NCBI GenBank assembly: GCA_017408325.1
Contig: JAFQUW010000143.1
Location: 1 to 22,074 of the forward strand
Origin: Clostridia bacterium
GTDB taxonomy: Bacteria; Bacillota; Clostridia; Oscillospirales; SIG627
Length of the DNA: 22,074 nt
Direction of reading: 5' to 3'
Shown: piece after piece, positions 1 to 7,979 of the stretch
Numbering within the stretch: the stretch's first letter is position 1
Layout: every line of letters begins with the position of its first letter
Position numbers and translations under genes: made by a program
The notes under the pieces: generated by a model
Told to the model about the DNA's origin: nothing
Databases searched by the model: none
Seen by the model: the letters and a program-made list of their open reading frames with translations, nothing else

Positions 1-944
1 CCGGCGAAGAAAACAGCGGGGCGCACTCGCTCGGTTCCGGGGCCATCGGTGACATTCCCGCCGGGACTCTGCACAGCCAACTCCTTGCGCTAAAAGAACA
101 AAAAGACGCTCTGGAAACACTGTTGCACGATGCGGCCGCCGGACTGTTTGTGCCCGAGAGCATTCCGCTTTCCTATTTGGACTCCGAGGCACGCGCCACC
201 ATCAATCAGGCTCACTCCCGAAACCTGACGATTGGCGTATTCACCACGGCGGGCACACACACATTTGTCGCACCGCGCACCGGTCTTTACCGCCTTCGTA
301 TGTGCGGTGCAGGCGGCGGAGGAAGCTTTTATCATCCGCTCATTGCCATCGGCGGAGGTCCGGACGCCGGTGAAACATACGCTTGCCGCGGCGGCGCGTC
401 GGGAGCGGGCGTCGAAGCATATCTGACGCTTCACGAAAACGACGTCTGCACCATCACCCTCGGCGCGGGCGGAGAGGTCCGCAAAGTCGAGGAAAACACA
501 CTTGCCGTCTCGGAGGAAGGCTACGACATTCTTGATCTGCAGGCCTATCACGAAAACGAAGACTGGATCTCCCGCGGCGGAGAGAGCACCTTTGCGCACT
601 CCGAAAGCGGACTCCTGTTTACGTGCGCCGGAGCAGATCCGACCAAGCACGCCGTGCACACCACCGTCCACTCTCGCGAAAACGCTCCGCACATCCTTGT
701 CCACAGCGGCTACAATCTTCGTTTCCTTCCCGGGACACCGTACGAGGAAATGAACCCGCAAAGCTTCGGCATGCCGTCTCTGTTCGGCGCCGGCGGTGAT
801 TACGCCGACGGTGAAAGCTTTGCGCCGAGCTACGGCGCCGGCGGCCAGGGGGGCGTACTCTATCTAAAAGGGCCGCTGTTCAACGAAGTCGCCGCGCCCA
901 CCAAGGGCGGAGACGGCGCGGCCTTTCTGGAATACGTTGCATAA
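1..944 (+). CDS. Glycine-rich tail-fibre/adhesin-like protein (5' truncated)
   Basis: The reading frame is open from the window edge (first full codon at base 3), so the true start lies outside; the TTG at 123 is not needed as a start. 313 residues are visible. The first part has a short coiled-coil-like stretch (LLALKEQKDALETLL) followed by SIPLSYLD. The rest is a glycine-rich beta domain with repeated AGGGG, GGASGAG and TLGAGGE patches and a C-terminal YGAGGQGG. Such domains are known from phage tail-fibre tips and adhesins, where glycine-rich loops form the receptor-binding surface; applying that here is inference. The next gene begins 15 bases downstream behind an AAGGAGG site that overlaps the stop, so the two are cotranscribed. 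It could instead be a cell-surface glycine-rich protein not of phage origin. Confidence 0.6.
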   Translation, partial: GEENSGAHSLGSGAIGDIPAGTLHSQLLALKEQKDALETLLHDAAAGLFVPESIPLSYLDSEARATINQAHSRNLTIGVFTTAGTHTFVAPRTGLYRLRMCGAGGGGSFYHPLIAIGGGPDAGETYACRGGASGAGVEAYLTLHENDVCTITLGAGGEVRKVEENTLAVSEEGYDILDLQAYHENEDWISRGGESTFAHSESGLLFTCAGADPTKHAVHTTVHSRENAPHILVHSGYNLRFLPGTPYEEMNPQSFGMPSLFGAGGDYADGESFAPSYGAGGQGGVLYLKGPLFNEVAAPTKGGDGAAFLEYVA

Positions 945-959
945 AGGAGGAACATCGGT

Positions 960-1877
960 ATGGCAACCAAAGAAACCGCTAGTTCCCTTTGGAACAACTT
1001 AAACCGCGGGCTTGACAGCCTCTATCAAAAATACAAGACCCTTCGCACTTCCACCGAAGAAAAATACGAAGCAAAAAAAGAATCCCTTGCCCCCGAATAC
1101 ACCGCGCTTCGAAACTCCGCCGCCGTGCAAAACCGAATCCAACAAGCCAACACCGATCGGCGCATGGTCCAAAAAGGCCTCGGCACCTCAGGCGAAGCAG
1201 TACGCCGCGAACTCTTACAAGGGGTAGCCCTTCAGCAAAACCTGACCGACATCGATCTTCAGGAAAGCGAACAAAAAGCAAAGTTGGACGCCGAAAAACT
1301 CGAAAAGGTCGCGGCACTTTCCGCCGAGGAAGAAGGCGAGGTGGCGCAGTACATCTACAAGATGAACGACGCCTATTACACGCAACTTGAGCGCGATCGA
1401 AAAGGGGCCTTGGAACAAGAACAGTGGGAAGCGAAAAAGAAGCAAACCGCTTTTGAGAACAAACTCAAAGAAGAAGAACTCGCTCTGGAAAAACAAAAAC
1501 AGGCGGACGCGGCTGAAATTGACCGCATTCTTGCAGAGGCAAAACTTGCTGCCGCACAGAAATCCGCCTCTTCCTCCTCGGGCAGCAAAAACAACAAAAA
1601 CGGCGAGGACGAGTCGAGCGTCGGAGGTGCCGCCGTTCTCGGCGTCGGCGGTTCCCTTCTTCTCGGCGGGAACAACTTCAAGCCCTCCTCCGTCCACGCC
1701 AAAACGCTTGTCCAGGACATCATCTCCCGAAATTCCTACACCGACGCCTACGGAACGAAGGGAGAAAACCGCAAGCAGATCGAGAATGACATCCACGAGA
1801 TCATCAAGAACCAATCCCTCAACAAAGACTATCGCTACGAAGTCTATCTCTATGCACACACCCTGGGTTACGTCTAA
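960..1877 (+). CDS. Coiled-coil, phage-structural-like hypothetical protein
   Basis: 305 aa, ATG preceded by AAGGAGG at 944-950. No catalytic motif is recognised. Residues 1-120 are helical and charged, with a small glycine/serine break (GLGTSGEAV) between two helical stretches. Residues 120-205 form a Lys/Glu/Gln-rich coiled coil. A serine/asparagine linker follows (about 203-220), then a short hydrophobic glycine-rich patch (VGGAAVLGVGGSLLLGG) and a C-terminal region of about 65 residues ending in YRYEVYLYAHTLGYV. The helix-GSG-helix layout resembles uncharacterised proteins seen near tail genes of clostridial prophages; this is recollection of a pattern, not a match. With the glycine-rich gene upstream it suggests the end of a prophage or phage-derived cluster. 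Lysine codons are mostly AAA/AAG-rich, giving a more A-rich gene than its neighbours. Confidence 0.72.
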   Translation: MATKETASSLWNNLNRGLDSLYQKYKTLRTSTEEKYEAKKESLAPEYTALRNSAAVQNRIQQANTDRRMVQKGLGTSGEAVRRELLQGVALQQNLTDIDLQESEQKAKLDAEKLEKVAALSAEEEGEVAQYIYKMNDAYYTQLERDRKGALEQEQWEAKKKQTAFENKLKEEELALEKQKQADAAEIDRILAEAKLAAAQKSASSSSGSKNNKNGEDESSVGGAAVLGVGGSLLLGGNNFKPSSVHAKTLVQDIISRNSYTDAYGTKGENRKQIENDIHEIIKNQSLNKDYRYEVYLYAHTLGYV

Positions 1878-1887
1878 AAAAGAGCAC

Positions 1888-1920
1888 AAAAAAAGCACCT
1901 CAAAAAGAGGTGCTTTTTTG
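1888..1920. terminator. Bidirectional rho-independent terminator
   Basis: Perfect 7-bp stem GCACCTC (1895-1901) and GAGGTGC (1907-1913) with an AAAAA loop, flanked by an A-run on the left and T-run on the right, so it works in both directions. It lies between the convergent ends of the coiled-coil gene (+) and the ferredoxin gene (-). Confidence 0.9.
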
Positions 1921-1930
1921 TGTGTTCGGA

Positions 1931-2101
1931 TTACTCCGCGACAGGGGCATCCACCGGGCAAACGCCGGCACAGCTGGCACAATCGATGCACTTCTCGGCA
2001 TCGATGACGACCTTGTCATCGCCTTCGGAGATCGCGCCGGTCGGGCACTCGTCGATGCAAGAGCAGCAGTTGATGCAGTTGTCATTGATCTTAAACGCCA
2101 T
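1931..2101 (-). CDS. Small 2[4Fe-4S] ferredoxin
   Basis: A 56-residue protein read directly from the reverse strand: it starts MAFKINDNC and ends PVAE. It has two complete CxxCxxCxxxCP motifs, CINCCSCIDECP and CIDCASCAGVCP, each binding one [4Fe-4S] cluster, in the pseudo-twofold arrangement of clostridial bacterial-type ferredoxins. Its role is low-potential cytoplasmic electron carrier; the partner enzymes cannot be told. The ATG at 2099-2101 is preceded by a strong AGGAGG with good spacing. It is the last gene of the murA-ricT unit, 52 bases after ricT with no terminator between, and ends at the bidirectional terminator. It is near the usual 55-60 residue length and looks intact. Confidence 0.95.
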   Translation of the reverse strand: MAFKINDNCINCCSCIDECPTGAISEGDDKVVIDAEKCIDCASCAGVCPVDAPVAE

Positions 2102-2153
2102 ACTTACCTCCTATTAATCTTCTATGGAAATTTCCTTTTGAAATGAAAGGACG

Positions 2154-3257
2154 TTACTGTTCGCCCGTGGGGGCGGACTCTTTTTTCTTCGTGGGTCGGC
2201 GACGTCTGCGCGGCTTTTTGTTCGCTTTTTTCTCTTCTCCGGAAGGCTCCTCGGATGCGAGGGGGGCAGAAACCTCGGAAGGCTCCGTCTTGTTTTCCGC
2301 AGTTTCTTTTTGGGCTTGCGGTTTCTTGCGACGGCGAGGCTTTTCTTTCTTCGACTCCGTTGCGGCAGCGGCCGGCTCTTCGGTCTTCACCGTTTCTTCC
2401 GCCTGTCTGGGCGGCTGTTTGGGACGTTTTTTTGTGGAGAACACTTCCACGTCCTCGCGGCGGTAGATCTGCGGCACTTTTTCAGGATCGTCATCCAGTC
2501 TCACGCGGATCGTGCCCGCGAGAACATTCGACTCGGTCACCACGCCGCGACCGTCGGGAGTATCCACGACCCAATCGACGTGGGGGGTCAGTTTGGACTC
2601 GGCAACATAGGTATCGTTCTCATACCGCAGGCAGCACATCAGGCGTCCGCAGGTGCCGGAGATCTTCGCGGAATTCAAGGAGAGGTTCTGCTCCTTTGCC
2701 ATTTTGATCGAGACCTGCTCGAAGTCGGGCAAGAAGGAAGCACAGCAAAACGGACGGCCGCAGATGCCGAGTCCACCGACTTTCTTCGCCTCGTCGCGCA
2801 CGCCGATCTGTCTGAGTTCGATGCGCGTTTTGAACACGCCGGCAAGTTCTTTGACAAATTCGCGGAAATCCACGCGTCCTTCGGCGGTGAAGTAAAACAG
2901 CAGTTTGGAGCGATCAAAGGCGTACTCGACGTCCATCAACACCATTTCCAAAGAGTGTTTTCCCACACGCTCTTCCCAGGTATCCATCGCGCGACGTTCC
3001 ACGGCGCGATTTTCTTCGCGGCGGACGCGGTCCGCATCCGTTGCCACGCGCAAAACACGCTTTAATTCACGCGGTGCCTTTTCAGCCGAGACCTCGCGGA
3101 TCTCGGTGGCGACGAACGCAAAGCTCTCGCCGCGATCGGTATCCACAATGATCTCCATATTCGGGGAAAGGTCCAATCCCGCGGGGTCGAAGTGATAGAT
3201 CTTGCCGGTGGGGCGAAACCGCACGCCGACAAATTTCTGCATCGTTTTTTCTTCCAT
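2154..3257 (-). CDS. ricT: RicT/YaaT-family PSP1-domain protein
   Basis: 367 aa. Start taken at the ATG at 3257 (MEEKTMQKF), 13 bases after the murA stop with an AGGA upstream; the frame is open farther back but only inside murA. The PSP1 domain covers roughly residues 6-270 and shows the family signature cysteines: GICGRPFCC (about 165-172) and GTCGRLMCCLRYE (about 202-212). In Bacillus the RicT (YaaT) protein forms an Fe-S containing complex with RicA and RicF that affects mRNA maturation by RNase Y and developmental phosphorelay; that function is known for the family, not shown here. From about residue 275 to the end there is a long Lys/Arg/Glu/Pro-rich tail with KKPRRRRRP-like basic blocks, likely disordered and possibly RNA binding. 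The ferredoxin gene follows. Confidence 0.92.
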   Translation of the reverse strand: MEEKTMQKFVGVRFRPTGKIYHFDPAGLDLSPNMEIIVDTDRGESFAFVATEIREVSAEKAPRELKRVLRVATDADRVRREENRAVERRAMDTWEERVGKHSLEMVLMDVEYAFDRSKLLFYFTAEGRVDFREFVKELAGVFKTRIELRQIGVRDEAKKVGGLGICGRPFCCASFLPDFEQVSIKMAKEQNLSLNSAKISGTCGRLMCCLRYENDTYVAESKLTPHVDWVVDTPDGRGVVTESNVLAGTIRVRLDDDPEKVPQIYRREDVEVFSTKKRPKQPPRQAEETVKTEEPAAAATESKKEKPRRRKKPQAQKETAENKTEPSEVSAPLASEEPSGEEKKANKKPRRRRRPTKKKESAPTGEQ

Positions 3258-3270
3258 AGGTTCCTGTTCT

Positions 3271-4545
3271 TTATGCCTGATCTTGGGTAGTGACGAGGCG
3301 GATATCCGCGCCGACACCCTGAAGTTTCTCCACGAGGTTCTCATATCCGCGCTGGATATGATAGATGTCCTCAATCTCGGTGCGTCCCGGGGCAGCAAGG
3401 CCGGCGACGACCATGGCGGCGCCCGCGCGCAGATCCAGCGCGCGCACGCGAGCGGCAACGAGCTCTCCCGTTCCGTCCACAACGGCCACGCGGCCGTCCA
3501 CCTTGATCGACGCTCCCATGCGTCTGAGTTCCTCGGTGTAACGGAAGCGGTTATCCCAAACGCCCTCGCTGATGATGCTCGTTCCCTCTGCCAAGCAGAG
3601 CAACACGCACATCTGCGGATTCATATCCGTCGGGAAACCGGGATAAGGCAGGGTCTTGATGTTGATCCTCTTCAAGGGTCCCTGATACTCGACGATGACG
3701 GCCTCATCCTCCTCAGTGATCTTCGCGCCCATTTCCGTGAGTTTCGCGGAGATGGAATCGACGTGTTTGGGGATGATACCGGAGATCTTGAGGCGGCTCT
3801 TGGTAGCCGCGGCGAGCACCATGAAGGTGCCTGCCTCGATCATGTCGGGAATGATGGTATAGGTGACGCCGTGCAGACGCTCGACGCCGCGGATCTTGAT
3901 GACGTCCGTTCCGGCACCTTTGATGTCCGCGCCGCAAGCGTTCAAAAAGTTTGCGGTGTCGACGATGTGCGGTTCATGGGCGGCATTTTCGATGACCGTC
4001 AGACCCTTTGCGCGCACGGCCGCAAGCATGGTATTGATGGTCGCGCCGACGCTGACAAGGTCCAGATACACGCTGCTTCCGACCAGCCCGTCTTCGGGAG
4101 CGGTTGCTTCGATGAAGCCGCCGTCCACGTTGACGGTGGCACCGAGTGCCTCAAACCCTTTGATGTGCAGATCAATCGGGCGAACGCCGAAATCGCATCC
4201 ACCGGGTGCGGCAACAAGAGAACGGCCGAAACGACCGAGTTCGCTTCCCACCAGATAATAAGAAGCACGCATGCGGCGGACGAGTTCCTGCGGAGCAGTG
4301 CCCACCTTCACAAAGGTGGTGTCGATTTCCACGGTGTCACGGGAAAGGCGCGTCACACGCGCACCCATCGCCGAGAGAATATCCAGTGCGATGTTGATGT
4401 CGGAAATGTCCGGCAGGTTTTCCAAAACACATTTATCTTCCACCAAAACGGTCGCCAAAACAACCGCCACCGCGGCATTTTTCATTCCGGAAACAGCAAG
4501 TTCACCCGACAGAGGGCGGCCGCCGTTGATCACAAGTTTGTCCAT
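3271..4545 (-). CDS. murA: UDP-N-acetylglucosamine 1-carboxyvinyltransferase
   Basis: 424 aa, full length for the family. MurA transfers enolpyruvate from PEP to UDP-GlcNAc, the first committed step of peptidoglycan synthesis, in the cytoplasm. Visible signatures are the N-terminal SGMKNAA with catalytic-site Lys22/Asn23, the active-site loop PGGCDFGVRPIDLH with Cys117 (the residue alkylated by fosfomycin, so no Cys-to-Asp resistance change), and the C-terminal DLRAGAAMVVAGLAA block with its conserved Arg. The start has AGGATGG eight bases upstream. It has its own promoter with an extended -10 and is followed after 13 bases by ricT. Placement between holB and ricT is unusual compared with the common Firmicutes order. 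Confidence 0.97.
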   Translation of the reverse strand: MDKLVINGGRPLSGELAVSGMKNAAVAVVLATVLVEDKCVLENLPDISDINIALDILSAMGARVTRLSRDTVEIDTTFVKVGTAPQELVRRMRASYYLVGSELGRFGRSLVAAPGGCDFGVRPIDLHIKGFEALGATVNVDGGFIEATAPEDGLVGSSVYLDLVSVGATINTMLAAVRAKGLTVIENAAHEPHIVDTANFLNACGADIKGAGTDVIKIRGVERLHGVTYTIIPDMIEAGTFMVLAAATKSRLKISGIIPKHVDSISAKLTEMGAKITEEDEAVIVEYQGPLKRINIKTLPYPGFPTDMNPQMCVLLCLAEGTSIISEGVWDNRFRYTEELRRMGASIKVDGRVAVVDGTGELVAARVRALDLRAGAAMVVAGLAAPGRTEIEDIYHIQRGYENLVEKLQGVGADIRLVTTQDQA

Positions 4546-4609
4546 ATAAAAACCATCCTACTCGTTCTTTGAAAGTGGGTTGGGATGAAAGCGTAAAAAT
4601 ATTCAAATT

Positions 4610-4638
4610 ATTATAACACTATTTTGAAAAAAAGAAAA
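4610..4638 (-). promoter_or_regulatory. Promoter for murA-ricT-ferredoxin
   Basis: On the reverse strand, TGTTATAAT gives a perfect TATAAT (4610-4615) with the extended -10 TG. The -35 region (around 4633-4638, TTTTCT) is weak and overlaps the T-run of the holB terminator. Predicted leader is about 55 bases with no obvious structure. Confidence 0.65.
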
Positions 4639-4680
4639 GAGTTTTTTCATACTTTTCTACCGGTGAAAGAACTCTTTTTC
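4626..4680 (-). terminator. Terminator after holB
   Basis: Long A/T-rich inverted repeat: arms 4635-4649 and 4664-4678 pair over 15 bp with one G-U wobble, with a 14-base loop containing CCGG. On the reverse strand it is followed by a CTTTTTTT run. It closes the YitT-decarboxylase-holB unit. Confidence 0.75.
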
Positions 4681-4718
4681 GTATTTAGTATATGATGCCT
4701 GCCGCGACCGGTGACAAT

Positions 4719-5690
4719 TCACACACCGGACGCGACGGAATTGAGCGAATAAACACTCGCGGCAACGTTTGCGTTTGTCATTGACGGATCCGTCAAGTCC
4801 AAGAGACGATCGCAAAGCGCAAGCAACGTTTTGTCGGAAACCGTGTGCGAAAGCGGCTCTTCCGGGGCAAAAAACTGGCGTTGTTCGCTCTTGTCGTTCA
4901 GCAAAAGATCGCGCACGCCGGAAAGCAGAACACGATAAAACAGAGGTAAGATCTCCTTTTTCACGTCGGCAGACAAGACGCAGGAAAGCGCGTCAAATCC
5001 GGCTCCCTTTCGCACGAGCGAAAGGTAGTCGTATGCCAACTTGCGGCATTTTTCCATCTTTTTGTCCGACAAAAATGCAATCGCCTGACCGAGAGCACCG
5101 CCCGACAGACGCGCGGCAAGCGTCAGGGTCGAGGGATCCTCCCCTTTGAACCGTCGCCCAAGTTCTTCCGTCAGAGTCTCATTCGAAAAGAGTTCCGTGC
5201 GGAAGATGACGCAACGGCTGCGGATCGTCGCAAGCACACCCGCCGCCTCTTCGCACAGCAAAAGATAGACCGTCGTGCGAGACGGCTCTTCTAAATTCTT
5301 CAAGAGCGCGTTCTGCGCAGAGGCATTGAGTTTGGCAACGTCCGGAATCAAAAATACCCGGCGCGCGGCATGGATCGGCGCGGTCTGTGCAGCCTCGTTT
5401 GCACGGCGAACGGTGTCGACGGAGATAAACTCGCGATCCTTCTCCGGAGTAAAGACAAACAGGTCCGGATGGCTTCCCACGGCCAGATTCTCGCAATCGC
5501 GACAAACACCGCAGGCACCGTCCTCACTTACGTCCGAGCAAAGAAACAGTGCACAGAGAACCGACGCAAGCGTCTTCTTTCCGCTTCCCGACGGGCCTTC
5601 GATCAAATACGCGCCGGCCGTTCTCCCTTCGCGCACCGCGCGCGTCAAGGGCGTCGTGATATGTAAATTACCGATCAAATCCGTTTTCAT
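4719..5690 (-). CDS. holB: DNA polymerase III delta' subunit (clamp-loader)
   Basis: 323 aa, usual length. Delta' is part of the clamp loader that places the beta sliding clamp on primed DNA. Residues 32-40 are a Walker A-type GPSGSGKKT. Four cysteines (51, 60, 63, 66; spacing C-x8-C-x2-C-x2-C) form the zinc module typical of clamp-loader AAA+ proteins. SRC at 158-160 (TIRSRC) is the conserved arginine-finger motif. The C-terminal half is helical, as expected for the collar domain. The ATG overlaps the stop of the decarboxylase-like gene by four bases (ATGA), with GAGG inside that gene, indicating translational coupling. A terminator follows. The usual neighbour tmk is absent between the decarboxylase and holB. 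Confidence 0.94.
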   Translation of the reverse strand: MKTDLIGNLHITTPLTRAVREGRTAGAYLIEGPSGSGKKTLASVLCALFLCSDVSEDGACGVCRDCENLAVGSHPDLFVFTPEKDREFISVDTVRRANEAAQTAPIHAARRVFLIPDVAKLNASAQNALLKNLEEPSRTTVYLLLCEEAAGVLATIRSRCVIFRTELFSNETLTEELGRRFKGEDPSTLTLAARLSGGALGQAIAFLSDKKMEKCRKLAYDYLSLVRKGAGFDALSCVLSADVKKEILPLFYRVLLSGVRDLLLNDKSEQRQFFAPEEPLSHTVSDKTLLALCDRLLDLTDPSMTNANVAASVYSLNSVASGV

Positions 5691-6985
5691 AAATCCTCTT
5701 TTGTTACCACGCGGACGTGGGACTGTGTCAGATGGACGAGCACTTCCTCATCAATGACTTCGCCCGGCAGGCACAGCGCCGTCCCCGGGGGATATAGCCC
5801 GATGATCTCCGCGGCAACGCGTCCGGCGGCAAGGGGCACCGGAATGCTTTCCGCTCTTGAAAAAAGTGCTTCTCGCAACGTCAGCACGCATGCGCCTCTC
5901 TTGGGCGCAGGAAACGAGTTTTTCCGTTCGGTTCGGGAAAGCGGCAAATTTCGCCGCAGTGCATCGGTGAGAATGCGTGCTTTTTCTTTTGTAAAATCCT
6001 CCCCGAAGAGAAGCACCATCGCGCCGACTTGTGCGAGCTCGACTACGATCCCCTCGCTTTGCAGAAGTTCGGCAAGGCGCGGATGATCCACGTTTTGACC
6101 GATCAAAGCGAGTCGCATCGGATCCGCCCCACTCAGACGAAGCCCACTCTCATGCGCCACTTGCTTCAGAAGTTCGCATCGGCGAACAAAAGGCGCGTAA
6201 TTTTCCCCGTCAAATCCTTCCTTGATCCGTGCCAACGCTTCCGTCAACGAGAGAAGGATCGGAAAACTCGGGCTGGTCGAAGAAAAGAGGCGCATACGAG
6301 AAAGCAGTTCTTCCCGCAGGGTCTCTTCCTCTCCCGAACACGTTTTTCCCACGTGCAACAGCGCAGCTCCCGTCCGACAGGAAAGCGTTTTGTGCGCCGA
6401 GTCAACGACGAGATCAAAGCCATACGTCAAGGGATGAAGCCTCCCCCCCGACAAAAAGCGAAGGTGCGTCCCGTGTGCGTTATCCACCACGCTCATCAAA
6501 CCGCGTTCTCGGCAAAACGCGGCAAGACGCGCGTAGTCGGGGACGTGTCCGAAGTAGTCGCAGCCGTTGAAGATCAAAAGATCTCCACAGGAGGTCTGCT
6601 CTAAAAAAAGGTCTTCCAGGTCGTCAAAAAAGACCGGCTGCACGTCCAGAAGAGCCAATGCATAAAGCACGCTTCGATGCACGCCGCGAAAACAGAACGT
6701 GCGGGCATCCCGAGGCTGTCGCATTACGCAAAACGCGATTGCCGTTTGCAGGCAGAGCGTCGCGCCCCCCGCGGAAAACAGCGTCAAACGCGCGCCGAAA
6801 AGATCCGCGGCATCGCGCTCGTCAGCGAGGATCGCACCCTCACTTTTCGGATCAAGAAGGTCATCCGTACAGCACAGCTCCGTGACGTCCATCGCGTCAA
6901 GCACGCCGCCGTGGGCGGGCATGTGCAGGCGCAGTTTCGTCCGATCGGCATATTCACGCAAAGTCTCAAACAGATGGGAGTGCAT
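5687..6985 (-). CDS. Orn/Lys/Arg decarboxylase-like PLP enzyme (YaaO-type)
   Basis: 432 aa from the ATG at 6985, preceded by GGGAGG inside the YitT gene; the frame is open farther upstream only within that gene. Fold-type I PLP enzyme of the Orn/Lys/Arg decarboxylase major domain: VDNAHGTH (168-174) with the cofactor-contacting Asp168 and His171, and DSAHKTL with probable Schiff-base Lys199. The C-terminal part has the family block GLYPPGTALCLPGE. It is somewhat shorter than typical YaaO proteins (about 480), and the N-terminal PGHK block of the family reads PAHGG here, losing the lysine. Substrate is not predictable; it could be a degenerate or specialised amino-acid decarboxylase. Start and stop overlap both neighbours (TGATG and ATGA), so it is translated as one unit with YitT and holB. 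Confidence 0.86.
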   Translation of the reverse strand: MHSHLFETLREYADRTKLRLHMPAHGGVLDAMDVTELCCTDDLLDPKSEGAILADERDAADLFGARLTLFSAGGATLCLQTAIAFCVMRQPRDARTFCFRGVHRSVLYALALLDVQPVFFDDLEDLFLEQTSCGDLLIFNGCDYFGHVPDYARLAAFCRERGLMSVVDNAHGTHLRFLSGGRLHPLTYGFDLVVDSAHKTLSCRTGAALLHVGKTCSGEEETLREELLSRMRLFSSTSPSFPILLSLTEALARIKEGFDGENYAPFVRRCELLKQVAHESGLRLSGADPMRLALIGQNVDHPRLAELLQSEGIVVELAQVGAMVLLFGEDFTKEKARILTDALRRNLPLSRTERKNSFPAPKRGACVLTLREALFSRAESIPVPLAAGRVAAEIIGLYPPGTALCLPGEVIDEEVLVHLTQSHVRVVTKEDL

Positions 6986-7851
6986 CAGAGTTCCTCCCTG
7001 TCGTGGCGCAGAAAACCCTCTCCGAAGATCTGCGTCGCCGGCGTCACGATCAAGAACGCCTCCGGATCGACCTCGCGCACGAGGACGCGCGCCTGCGGCA
7101 AAACCTTCTTGTGCATCGCGCAAAGAAGCATCACGCGCTCCTCACCCGTGTAGCTGCCCGTCGCGCGGATCGACGTCACGCCGACGCCGAGGGTCTTCAA
7201 AAAGCGAGCCGTCAGCTCCGCCGGATCGTTTGTGACGACGTAGACGAGTTTGGCCGAATCGGAGCCGTAAAGCACCGCGTCAAAGAGCCACGCCTGGATC
7301 AACACGCCGAAGCCGGAATAAAGACCGAGTTCAAGTTCCCCGAAGGCAAGGATCGACAGACCGATGACAACCACATCCAAAACGAGAATGATGCCGCCCG
7401 TTTTGAAATGCGGATATTTCAGCTTGATGAGGCGCGCGAGGATGTCCGAGCCGCCCGTTGTGGCACGGCAACGGAAGATGATCCCGAGTCCGAGGGCGAC
7501 GAGTGCTCCGCCGCAGGCAGCCGCCAGAAAACGGTCGTCCGTCAGAGCACCGATCGGCAGCAGAAGGTTCATAAACAACGAGGAAAAGCCGACTCCGCAA
7601 AGTGTATAGACAAAGAAGCGAACGCCGAGTTTCCACAGTGCCAAAACAAGAAGCGGAACGTTCAACAGCAATACCCAGGTGCCGGTCGGAATGCCCGTGT
7701 AATGGTCAAGCACCACGGAAATGCCGCCGACGCCGCCGGCAACCATATGATTCGGCTGCAAAAACAGGACCACGCCCGCGGCGTAGAACACGGAACCGAT
7801 CACGATCCCGATCAAGCCAAAAAGACGAGAAAAGAAATTTTGTTTCGTCAT
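6985..7851 (-). CDS. YitT-family membrane protein (DUF161 + DUF2179)
   Basis: 288 aa from ATG at 7851 (MTKQNFFSRL); a GTG two codons upstream (7857) is an alternative, and the GGAAGGG upstream fits either. Five or so hydrophobic segments span residues about 8-180, including GGVGGISVVLDHYTG and GCGGALVALG-like small-residue-rich helices. The C-terminal soluble domain (about 205-288) has the DUF2179 pattern: TGSYTGEERVMLLCA, then REVDPEAFLIV and IFGEGF at the end. YitT proteins are common in Firmicutes; their molecular function is not established. It is the first gene after a consensus promoter and its stop shares one base with the start of the next gene. Confidence 0.92.
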   Translation of the reverse strand: MTKQNFFSRLFGLIGIVIGSVFYAAGVVLFLQPNHMVAGGVGGISVVLDHYTGIPTGTWVLLLNVPLLVLALWKLGVRFFVYTLCGVGFSSLFMNLLLPIGALTDDRFLAAACGGALVALGLGIIFRCRATTGGSDILARLIKLKYPHFKTGGIILVLDVVVIGLSILAFGELELGLYSGFGVLIQAWLFDAVLYGSDSAKLVYVVTNDPAELTARFLKTLGVGVTSIRATGSYTGEERVMLLCAMHKKVLPQARVLVREVDPEAFLIVTPATQIFGEGFLRHDREEL

Positions 7852-7883
7852 CGGCACAGTTCCCTTCCAAAGTTTCTGTTTTT

Positions 7884-7912
7884 ATTATACATTCTTTTTT
7901 CGATTCTATCAA
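7884..7912 (-). promoter_or_regulatory. Sigma-A promoter for the YitT-decarboxylase-holB operon
   Basis: On the reverse strand: TTGATA (7907-7912), a 17-base spacer, then a perfect TATAAT (7884-7889). It sits just after the terminator of the large secreted-protein gene, so the operon starts independently. Confidence 0.92.
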
Positions 7913-7921
7913 GCATTCGTG

Positions 7922-7961
7922 AAAAAAAGAAGCAGACACAGGGCATTTGCCCTGTGTCTGC
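7922..7961 (-). terminator. Terminator of the sialidase-type secreted protein gene
   Basis: Perfect 13-bp stem GCAGACACAGGGC / GCCCTGTGTCTGC (7932-7944 and 7949-7961), 4-base loop, followed on the reverse strand by TTCTTTTTTT. Confidence 0.95.
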
Positions 7962-7979
7962 AAAAAAGATTCTGTTCGT

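Noticed and set aside
123..944. TTG at 123 as start of the glycine-rich gene
   Set aside because: The frame is open to the window edge with protein-like upstream residues, so the gene is truncated and not TTG-started.
3243..3482. N-terminal extension of ricT into murA
   Set aside because: The extra residues are the out-of-frame reading of murA; an ATG with AGGA upstream lies 13 bases after the murA stop.
3202..4572. 456-codon + strand frame opposite murA
   Set aside because: murA on the reverse strand is unmistakable; the + frame is a shadow.
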